A stretch of DNA of 64,000 nucleotides from Caenorhabditis remanei (lineage: Eukaryota > Nematoda > Chromadorea > Rhabditida > Rhabditidae): contig NC_071333.1 of the NCBI RefSeq assembly GCF_010183535.1, positions 15,994,587-16,058,586 on the forward strand, written 5' to 3'. The translations under genes were made by a program, and so were the position numbers. Shown here in pieces: positions 22,314 to 31,121 of the stretch. The notes beneath the pieces were generated by a model, which ran no database searches, was not told the DNA's origin, and saw nothing but the letters and a program-made list of their open reading frames with translations. Position 1 is the first letter of the stretch. Each line of letters opens with the position of its first letter.

Positions 22314-24617
22314 TTATTTCAAAACACTTTTTGTTAACAAGTCATTGATCTGTTTCAGAACTTCCGGATTTTCTTTCAATAGGTTTACGATTGGGTTCTG
22401 TTGCAGAACGTTGTTGGTCTGAAATTTTGTTAATTTAGAATCGTTAGTTTGGTAATTATGAAAACTAACTGTTGTCGGCAAATCACTTGATGAAAAAGAG
22501 AGTGGCGTTGCTGGTGGAACTTGCAAAGTGCTCTGAAAAATTATGGATATGATTTCGTTTCTAAACGCGAATGTTCTCACCAAAATGTTGGCTGCCGGTC
22601 CACTAATTCCAATGTTCTGCATAATGTGGTTATAATGTAGGAAGTTGGAAATGAAATCGTTAGGTGGTATTGTTCCAAAAGGAGGTGTAGATGGTACTGT
22701 AGCAAAGGGCGGTGCAGGTGGTACTGTACCACAAATCGGTGCAGATGAAACTGTACCCAAGGACGGTAAGGATGGTACTGTACCAAAAAGTGATGCAGAA
22801 AACTGGCCAACATCGTGAATTCGTTCTTCCTGTGCTTTCGTGTTTTGACGTTTTGGATTTTTCTTCTGGAAACGAAAATGAAGAAATAAAAAGAGGTTTA
22901 TTCTGAAACTTACCAAATAAGGTGTTGATAGGTGTGGTTTTTTCGAATAATCTGTCACAATTTTTTTTGATATATGTGAGACGTTATCCTGTGTTTTGCT
23001 CATGTTTGAAATAGTCGTTAAACAATCAACCTGAAAATTAGTTTTAGAATCGCTATTCAAAACAACTTCAAGCTCACAACTGTCAGGTGAGGTGTTGATA
23101 GTGATGATATGGGACGTATCTGACTCAGGAATGGCTGAAAGTTTTGTAGTTCTTAAGTCTGATAATCACCATTATTGTAAGCTCACGTTGGAAACTGCTG
23201 GAAATATTCCTTTGCATGGGGAGATTTCTGGAGTTGGGAAGATTCTGGGTGTTGGAAACATTCCTGGCTGTGGTTCAAATGTAAGCGGGAGTCTGCTCTG
23301 TAAAATTCGTGAATGGAATCTGAAAGCGTAATTTTAATATTACCGTTTGTGGAAACGGACAGTGTTCTTCTGGATCAGAGGTTTGAAGCTTAATCTGGGG
23401 GCTAAACAACTCCGGATGCCTACTGATTCCAACCACTGGTGATGCTACAGATGTGGTATGTAGCGTTGGCGCCTGTTGGACAGGTTTTCTCAAAGTGCTC
23501 TCGTGGTCCAGTGTCTGATTCCTCGCATTGGACGCTGTTGGAAATACTCCTGAGGATGAGAAGATGTCGGGAGTTGGAAAGATTCCTTGTGTTGGAAACA
23601 TTCCTGGCTGTGGTCCAAATGTGAACGGGAGTCTGCTCTGTAAAATTTGTGGATTGAATCTAAAAGTGTGGTTCTGATATTACCGTTTGTAGGAATGGAG
23701 GGTGTTTTTCTGGATCAGAGGTTTGATGTTCCACCTGAAACAACTCCGGATGCCTATTGATTCCAACCACTGGTGATGCTACAGATGTGGGATGTAGCGT
23801 TGGTGTCTTTTTTACAGTTCTTCTCAAATTGCTCTCGTGATCCAGTGTCTGATTTCTCGCAATTGACGCTGCTGGAAATACTCCTGAGGATGAGAAGATG
23901 TCTGGAGTCGGGAAGATTCCAGGTGTCGAAAATTTTTCTGACTTCCGTCCAAATGTGAACTGCGGGAGTCTGCTCTGTAAAATTTGTGGTATTGAATCTA
24001 AATGCGTGGTTCTGATATTACCGTTTGTGGAATTGCAGCGTGTTTTTCTGGGTCAGGGACTTGAAGTCCAACCTGAGAGCTAAACAACTCCGGAACCCTG
24101 CTACTTCCAACCACTGGAGATGATACAGATGCAGATTTTTCGATAGATCTTCTCAAAGTGTTCTCGTAGGCCCGTGTTTTATCCCTCATAAACCGAATTG
24201 CGGGATATAACTCCCACTGCTCGAGATAGCCTTCCATATTTGCTGGAAGTATACTCTTCTCAACAACCGCCCTATGAATGAGTTTGAAAAGGCATGAAGT
24301 GGCAACTTTATATAAAGAATCTATATCGTCGACTGGAAAATTGAACTGTTTTCTTTCTTTTTTTTAAGTGAAAACTTACTTTTTAACAGTTTTCCTGTCA
24401 TCTTGCATATTTCGACTCCCACCATTCGATACATTTCGTTTTGGTCACTCGAACGATGAAGCTGTTTTCCAATTTCTTTAATAATCATAAGTTGAGTTGC
24501 CGTATCTTCATTATCCAACTTATGAAAGTAATCCGGTTGAATATTATTATATTCCTCTATAGAAAAATCTTCCAATGTGCGGATTGGAAGTTTTGAGGCG
24601 TGCACTGGGAGCACCAT
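22314..24617 (-). CDS. Proline-rich multi-repeat protein with tandemly triplicated exons (623 aa)
   Basis: Ten exons: 24617-24380, 24332-24022, 23974-23684, 23637-23344, 23297-23187, 23134-23078, 23030-22914, 22865-22581, 22532-22470, 22418-22314 (624 codons with stop). The N-terminus begins MVLPVHASKLPIRTLEDF. The N-terminal about 150 residues are helical (YFHKLDNEDTATQLMIIKEI, then KVATSCLFKLIHRAVVEKSI) and resemble the start of the protein at 35811. Exons 3 and 4 and the first third as exon 5 are tandem copies (SRLPFTFGPQPGMFP, IFPTPDIFSSSGVFP, HTTSVASPVVGISR). Exon 8 has FGTVP repeats and the C-terminus is a helix (EVLKQINDLLTKSVLK). It is the long paralogue of the 16741 gene. No enzyme motif; a scaffold or chromatin role would be speculation. 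Confidence 0.75.
23187..24332 (-). repeat. Tandemly duplicated exon-intron units inside the 24617 gene
   Basis: Units of about 330-340 bp (exon of about 97 codons plus a 46-49 nt intron) are repeated: the end of exon 2, exon 3, exon 4 and a truncated exon 5. Each starts with an acceptor TTTTACAG and an SRLP codon block and ends with a CCACAAACG/GTAATATC-type donor. All units keep phase 0, so copy number can change without breaking the frame. Confidence 0.8.
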
Positions 24618-25366
24618 CTTCCAAAATTTTTTTTTCTCTGAAAAATCCGTATGAAATTAACTAATGGCTTGAACGAAAAAAGAGAAGAATCAAAAACGAA
24701 TGTTATACGGATAAGAGAAGGTGTAGTAACACCACTTTCTTTAAAAAATGAGAAAGAACTGAAAAATCAGAAAGGCCAAGTACTCTGACAATAATCTCAT
24801 GAAAATCGAATAACATTGTAGTGACAGAATTTCTCAATTTTGGAAAATTTGAATTTGATCACATGTTTTGCTATAAAAAGATTGAAGATTGGTGTCTACC
24901 ACAGGCTTTTCGAAATATATGATTGTCTATTTTGACTGATTCGTCAGACTCGCCATGAAACGCAGCAACCATAAAGAGCAAAGCTTTCGAGTTGGGTGAC
25001 GGAGGGATCTGTCCACTCGTAAATAAACTCAAGACCATGAGTTGAAAAAATCAAAAATTACTACGCTGGTGTCTGCAGAGATCTGTTTTATTTAGAATTT
25101 GGAAAAAGAAGAGATAGATTGTGAGAGAAACGAGGAAGAAGCTTAAATTTCCGAAATAGCATTTGAAAGAAATAAAGAAATAAAAACGGAAGGTATGATT
25201 ATTATGAGAGGGAGGGACGGGGTGAGTTGGGGTGATAATTGAAATCAGCAGGTAAAGTGATATGAAGGGGGGGGGGGAGAGCTAAACAGACTGAGAGTAA
25301 GAGTGATTATTCAGTTGAATTATAACATAGAGCGAAGGAAAGTCTATAGGGACATGGAGTTGGTCA
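24618..25366. other. Duplicated intergenic block (matches about 16760-17509)
   Basis: The flank between the proline-rich gene and the coiled-coil gene is clearly alignable to 16760-17509, including a poly-G tract in both (17411 and 25267). No gene seen. Confidence 0.65.
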
Positions 25367-25709
25367 TTAGTTGTTGTTTCTGTCTATAGCTTGCTGATCA
25401 ACTCCGAGCTCCATTGGTTCCTCTACTTGATCTGCTTCTGCAACTGGTTGCTGGGCTTGGTCTTCCCTATTCTGAAAAATAAAACACTGAAGACGCAGTT
25501 AAAAACCAAGCTCTTACGTCTCGAATAACCATACGCTGAAGCATCTGATGTGCCTGCTCTGCTTCTTCGCGACGACGGCGTAACTCTTCAGCAACTTGCG
25601 CCATGGCTAGTTGGAGTCGCTCTCTTTCCTCTTCGGCCAAAAGCAACTGGATCTGAAGTTCAACGTTAGTGTTAGACTTGATATCCTTGGCAAGTGGGTG
25701 CTCCATCAT
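25367..25709 (-). CDS. Two-exon coiled-coil/acidic-tail protein (98 aa), duplicate of the 17862 gene
   Basis: Exon 1 is 25709-25518 (64 codons, MMEHPLAKDIKSNTNVELQ), exon 2 is 25471-25367 (34 codons plus TAA), phase 0. The coiled coil (LLLAEEERERLQLAMAQVAE then ELRRRREEAEQAHQMLQRMV) is conserved with the 17862 gene. The tail (NREDQAQQPVAEADQVEEPM, ending DRNNN) is shorter by three residues and less acidic. It is divergent to the intact MAEQN gene at 26732. Confidence 0.82.
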
Positions 25710-26449
25710 TATGCCTAAAACCAACAAAAACGTGAAAATATATCGAAATTCGATGATGAGAATAATTCAGTGAAACGGAAAGTGAAAGGAAAAGAGGCAG
25801 GCGTGATACCTAAAAACAGAGAAGAGAGTGGAGAGAAGTTGGAAGAATAGCTGGTCAGTCTGTACTAATGAATGGAGTATGTTGAGATTAGATATGCACA
25901 TTCACATTATGGAAAAGAGACACAGACATTTTCATGTGTGGTCTACGCCTAATGTTGGTAAATTGCGAAATGAAATGGGATTAAAATGGGTGGATGAGAT
26001 TTCTATTCAAAGTCCTACCTCTTGCATTTGAACTGGAATTCAGACAATTTAAAATCATCGTATTTAATCACTTCTAGATTGGCGAAAAGAACGTCCAGAA
26101 AACCTCAACATTTCTCTGAGAGTTAGTTAAAAACATGATTGCATGCCGTTGAAATACAGTGTTTACGGTATACTACGATTCACTGCAGAGTTTTGGATGG
26201 AGCCAAAATGTCAAAAATGGCGAACTGTTTCTAAAAATTTTGCATCTGCCTGACTTGTATCAAGTCAGATACCTAGAATCCACCGAGACACGTTTTCTGA
26301 AAAGATTTTGGAATGACAGCGCGTTACGAGCCTCTTGCTCTTATTCAGAATTGGCTCGGATCACGAATAATCACTTCTTCTTCCTTTGATCCCAATAAAT
26401 TGTAGTCGTGATACTCATGAACTACGACGGAAACAAATTTACCATTCTT

Positions 26450-26731
26450 CCAGAACATAAACAAAGAAAAAAGAACCAAAAAGTCTATGCAATGAGTCAT
26501 CGGAAGAAACAGATCGATGCAGCGTACAAGTCCGCAGACATTTGCGTACCAGCACTTCAAACTCCACCCATTCAGTGCGACACAGCTTCGGCAGATGGTC
26601 TTTCTACAAACCACTGGTACTTTCCTATAGGCATTTCATGCTTTATTTTCTGTTTTCCTTTCTTAAAAATAATCTGTTTGGACGAAATAGCTGGAATTTA
26701 CAGATTCATTTGTGATCCACTCTCGCACGAA
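26450..26731 (+). promoter_or_regulatory. Conserved upstream module of the MAEQN genes, copy 2
   Basis: Same module as at 18488. TGAGTCAT is at 26493-26500 and is again followed by CGGAAGAAAC and GATCGATGCAGCGTACAAG. It is about 230 bp from the ATG. Confidence 0.6.
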
Positions 26732-27109
26732 ATGGCCGAGCAAAACCAACCCAATACCAATATCACCGATTTTGAGCGGGTAAGAAACTTTAATATGTCT
26801 TTTCACATCAAACTTTTTTTCAAGAATGCTCTTCAACACATCGTCCATACCATCCAACAGTACCGCATTCTTCTCGTAAGTTTAATTCTGCTTTGAAATA
26901 CATTACGCAGCGAACACGTTGGTTTACAGGCGGGTCGTATTCACGGGCTCGAAGAGTACCAGGCGCTCCTGGACACCGTGGAGGACATCTCCGAAGAAGT
27001 CATTCGACTTGGAGAACTTCCAGCATCCGAAGCGGCTAGAGCCCTCGTGGACCTCTTGTTCGACGAGTTATTCGATATGATGCAAATTTTCATTGAACTT
27101 TTGAATTAA
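26732..27109 (+). CDS. MAEQN-family three-exon small helical protein (92 aa), intact
   Basis: Exons: 26732-26779 (MAEQNQPNTNITDFER), 26825-26875 (NALQHIVHTIQQYRILL, 17 codons), 26930-27109 (59 codons plus TAA). All introns phase 0, 45 and 54 nt. Exon 3 starts AGRIHGLEEYQALLDTVEDI, continues through LGELPASEAARALVDLLFDE, and ends MMQIFIELLN. The predicted product is almost all amphipathic helix and acidic, with no signal peptide or Cys pattern. A polyadenylation-like AATAAA lies shortly after the stop. It is one of two fully intact copies, with 37249. Confidence 0.82.
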
Positions 27110-27699
27110 ATTTTGACTCTGCTTTTTTATCACTTTTTGTAAGTACCAATAAACTGTAATCATACAAAACTCTGTGCTATCTCGATGTAAATGCCAATGA
27201 TTCATGAATAGAAGGTCACGGCTATGCGGCATATCCACTTTTCCATCACGAGTATGGTGTCCGTTTCTCTTCTCCATTGCAATATCACACGGAAGAGGCA
27301 ATAGGCAAATTTCTCTCTAACTCACTGGAGGCGCCGGTTGTCTTCCCGAAGGAAATCTGCGAATAGCTGCATGTACTCGGAGACAATGACAAAACAAGAA
27401 AAAGGGGAAACACGTGTTTACTGTATGTCGGGAACTCTTTGCTTTTAAGACCTTGAAAATGGAACATTGGGTTTAATTGTAAAAACATTAGAAATTAGTT
27501 CATTGTGAAAATGAACAAAATCTACAAATATCAAATATATATCAAAAACAGATGTGGCCATCGATGGACTCAGCGAAAGAAGTTTTTGTGTGGGGCCAAA
27601 AGAAGCATGATTTACTGAATCTTCTATAGTCTTTCAATTGTTGAAAAATTTAGGAATTTAGGATATTATTCTGTTTAATTATAAAATAAAGCAGAGAAA
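27110..27699. other. Duplicated 3' module of the MAEQN genes
   Basis: Matches 19151-19660 and the flanks of the other copies. The shared phrase CTCTCTAACTC followed by GGAGGCGCCGGT is in all. No gene called. Confidence 0.55.
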
Positions 27700-27860
27700 A
27701 ATCTATAAGGACGTAGATGTGCTGATCAGTCGTTGATTGCATTTTTAGTTTTGCCTTGTTGACCATCTACAACAGTTTCTACATCTGATATTGCTCTGAC
27801 GAAGCTTGCTCATAGTTCCCAATCTGTGACCTTTTTTTCATGATCCTGAAAGGAGAAAAT
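27700..27860 (-). pseudogene. Relic of a coiled-coil/acidic-tail gene (exon 2)
   Basis: Alignable to exon 2 and 3' flank of the 17862 and 25709 genes (phrases GACGTAGATGTGCTGATCAG and TTGTTGACCATC correspond). The reading frame after the acceptor stops within nine codons. No exon 1 is found. The GACGTC-repeat element fills the position of its intron. Confidence 0.5.
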
Positions 27861-27874
27861 ATGCGGCTCTATTC

Positions 27875-28344
27875 CAGTTTAGATGTCCTTCAAAAACTTG
27901 AACGTCCCGACGTCCCTTAAAACACTTAGACGTCCATTGAAACATTTAGACGTCCTTTGAAACATTTAAACGTCCTTTCGGATCCCAAAAATGTTCAAGA
28001 ATGTTTAAACGTCCTTTAAAACATTTAGACGTCCCAAAAAACGTTTAGACGTCCCATTAAATATTGAGACGTCGCTTGAAGTCCGAAAATTGGGTTTTAA
28101 ATAATAATACGTCCACAAAACATTTAGACGTCCCAAAAAACATTTAAACGTCCCAAAAAATGTTTCGACGTCCCTTCAACACTAAAAGTCACTGAAAGTG
28201 TTCAAGGGACGTCTAAATTTTTTTGGGACGTTTAAATACTTTTTGGGACGTCTAAATGTTTTGTCGGACGTCTAAATGTTTTTTGGGACGTCTAAATCTT
28301 CAAAACTGTATTTAGGGACTTCAAGGGACGTCTAAACATTTTAA
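27875..28344. mobile_element. GACGTC-repeat inverted element, right-truncated copy
   Basis: The left end CAGTTTAGATGTCCTT and the internal order of units match 11512-12100. The inverted right arm begins about 28190 and is lost after about 28344. Where the arms overlap, unit-level differences show it diverged after the split from the other copy. Confidence 0.75.
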
Positions 28345-28562
28345 GAATCGAAAAAGGCTGTGAGTTCAAAAAACAATCACGAAAGGATGTAGGGGAGGTC
28401 AAATCTGGAAACTTGCTATGAAATTACAAAGAGAATAGGGACACCTAAAAACAAGGAATTCAAACTCCGACTCTTTTTCTGTACAGTTCGCCCAACGGTT
28501 TTGACAGATTATTTTATTTCCAACCATGAAGGCACTTTATTTTTTAAAGTGTTGTGACTAGA

Positions 28563-28990
28563 AAGAAATCACAGCGCGAGTAGCTTTATCAAGAAGCTTG
28601 GCAGTGATGTCCAAATAGTTTATAGTTGCGACAGGAGCAATAGGTGCGGGGACTTGAGGTCCATGAAAACATGAAAATCAGCAGCGGATGAGGGGTACTG
28701 GATCAGCGGGTCCGCAATTTGAGGCATATCAGGAAGGTGTTCGCAAGAATCGGCCAGTGCGAGAGCCAATTTGTTCTGTCTAGAATAGATGATTGCCCCA
28801 CGCAGCTGATTGAGCAGTGAGGTGAGGGTAACAACTCGATCATAAAGATTTTTGTAAGCATTATGGGGCACAAACTGCCGTGGGGAATCCTCTTCAGAAA
28901 AAAGTCTGCTTCCGTTTGGGAGCAGGGCGATTGCACGTCATTTTTGGTGGTTGTTGTTCCCAATCTGCTCTTTGTAATTCTGGAAGAAAA
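28563..28990 (-). pseudogene. Decayed minus-strand gene, including an acidic-tail-type exon start
   Basis: After an acceptor TTCTTCCAG at about 28981, NYKEQIGNNNHQK then a stop recalls exon 2 of the coiled-coil family. A helix-rich frame without an ATG follows at 28871-28620 (LYDRVVTLTSLLNQLRGAII). A second frame after an apparent shift near 28660 ends KLLDKATRAVISF. The frames cannot be joined by clear splice sites. Confidence 0.35.
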
Positions 28991-29109
28991 AATCAGCTCT
29001 CTCATATGAATATTAACATTGTTTTGGAGGATAACAGTGTCCCATCACTTTTTCATCAAAAGAAAATTTTTCTTTCAATGGAATGCAGCTGTTATCACAT
29101 AAAGAAATA

Positions 29110-29407
29110 CGTTTACTACTCTTCTAAAACATAAACAAAAAATACATAACCGACTCAAATTCTATGACGTGAGTCATAGAAAGAATCAGATCAATGGAGC
29201 GTACATGCCCGCAAGCGTTTGCGTACCAGCAATAAACACTCCGTCCCTCTCCCAGTTCTGTGCGCCCTACGGTTTTGACAAATTGTTTTTCTACTAACCC
29301 TACGGGCTTTTTACAATTCATTTTCTGTTTCCCTCTCTTTCAGTTAACTTTTTGGGAAAAAATAATTGAAAATTTCCAGGTTTTGTTGTGTTCCTCTCTC
29401 GAAAGAA
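29110..29407 (+). promoter_or_regulatory. Conserved upstream module of the MAEQN genes, copy 3
   Basis: Aligns to 18488-18772. TGAGTCAT is at 29170-29177, here preceded by GACG. The GCGTTTGCGTACCAGCAA phrase is kept. Confidence 0.55.
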
Positions 29408-29764
29408 ATGGCCGAGCAAAACGTCAATGCAGAGGACAAAGATAGACGGATGGTAAGAAACTTCCCATATTCGATATCTTCTCACAACACCCATTCTTTT
29501 TCAAGGTTGTTTCCCGAATTATGGTCGAAACCATCAGACGTAACCGCATTCGCCTGGTGAGTTTAATACAGACTGTGAAAGTTTATGAAACAAGCGAATG
29601 ATTTTCAGACTGAGCTTTTTGGCGGAGTCGTTGATAACCAGCAGTTCTTGGAACACGTGGTGGACCTTGCCGTGGATGTTATCAGATTTGCCGAGCAGCC
29701 AGTGTCCGCTGAGGGAGTGGAACTTTTGGACGATCTTCAACCACTTGCTCCAAGTGGTAAATAA
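29408..29764 (+). CDS. MAEQN-family gene with truncated C-terminus (83 aa)
   Basis: Exons: 29408-29452 (MAEQNVNAEDKDRRM), 29506-29556 (VVSRIMVETIRRNRIRL), 29609-29764. Exon 3 follows the family pattern (TELFGGVVDNQQFLEHVVDL) to LLDDLQ. A frameshift relative to the copy at 31122 then gives PLAPSGK and a TAA, about eight residues early. The old frame continues open in another phase (VVNNIIYLLD). It is probably still translatable but has an altered last helix. Confidence 0.65.
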
Positions 29765-30625
29765 TATCATTTATCTTCTTGATTATGTTGTGGTAATCAT
29801 TCCTGTCTCTTCAAGTATTAATGAACTGTTGTCATTCAAACTATCTGTTCTACGTTTGTAAGTGCATATGATTCAAAAACAAAATCCACGGTTATTCTGC
29901 GTATCCACTACTCTTACTGCTCTCTTCTCTCGAATCAATTTTTGGTTTTGTTTCCCAAATTCTGGCGAGTCGACCGTTTCTCCACTGCATCCCACACACA
30001 TCGAAGAGGCGATAGGGAAATTTCTCTCTAACTCGGTGGACGCGCCGGTCGTTTTCTAGAAAGAAATTTGCAAATAGCTGCATGCACCACTCGGAGACGA
30101 CGACGGAATGAAAAGAGGGCAAAAAAGTGTTAACGGTGTGCCGGGAACTATCTGCTTGTGGCCCCGAATGCGGTTGTCTCTAGATGCCAGAGAGACCTTG
30201 AAGTCGAAACTGCTACGAAAGAAACATTGATTTATTGTAATAGTGAACAACATTCAAAAACATAATTTAGTAGTAGAGGCGTAGAGACCACGGGAGGACT
30301 AGAAGTCCTCGTAGTACCGCAAAAAACTGATTGTTATGAACAATTCAAGATAGAACTTACAATCGAGATAGGCCGTGAGTTCAAAAGAGAGTATGTAGGC
30401 GGCCTGTCAAATCTGGAGACTTGTTCTAAAATTACAAACCAAATAAGGAGACCAGAAATTAAGAAGAGCAGGAACTTCGAGCAGTTCAATATACAAATAA
30501 ATAGGTCTTCACATTTAAATTGACCTGAACGCAAATCTAGACTTGTTCGCCAATTATTAGCTCAGTTCTGTACTGCTATTAGAGGAAATCAGTTTTATTA
30601 GAAATTCGGAAAGAGAGTATGAGTA
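29765..30625. other. Duplicated 3' module, no gene called
   Basis: The module following MAEQN copies is present (29830-30240). On the minus strand the frame VVVSEWCMQLFANFF then ENDRRV is similar at peptide level to the other modules, but there are no start or splice signals conserved in all copies. Confidence 0.5.
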
Positions 30626-30629
30626 TGAT

Positions 30630-30812
30630 TATTCAGTTGAATTATACGGTATATGTAGTAAAGAAAAGTCTATTGCGACATGGATGTGGTTATCAGTCGA
30701 CATTTGTTTTTGTAGTTTTGTCGTGTTTTCATCACCGACGTTCATTGGATCCTCTATGTGATCTCCTTCGGAATTGGAATTCTCATGGTTCATCTGCTCT
30801 TTGTAACTCTGA
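30630..30812 (-). pseudogene. Relic exon 2 of a coiled-coil/acidic-tail gene
   Basis: After a TTTCAG-like acceptor at 30811, SYKEQMNHENSNSEGDHIED then PMNVGDEN aligns with exon 2 of the 17862 gene (shared EEP/EDPM...GD pattern). The stop is missing where expected and no exon 1 is present before the next gene. It lies head-to-head with the MAEQN copy at 31122. Confidence 0.5.
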
Positions 30813-31121
30813 AAAAAAAACCATCAGCTTTCTGGTATGTTTTTTAATATCGTTTTGGCATTATACTTCATCGAATGATATGCTTTATTCCAGTAGAATG
30901 CAGACAAATTCTATGAGCGTACACGCTCACATGCGTTCGGCTACAACCAATTCAAACTCCGCCTCTTTTTTGTTCAGTGCGCTCAACAGTTCAGACAGAT
31001 GGTTCTTCTTCCCATCATATAGGCTTTTTACAATTCCATTTCGCTTTTCCTCTTTTTCAAGTAACTAGTTTGGATAAATAGTGAAAATTTCCAGATTCCC
31101 TTGTGTTTCTCTCTGGAAACA

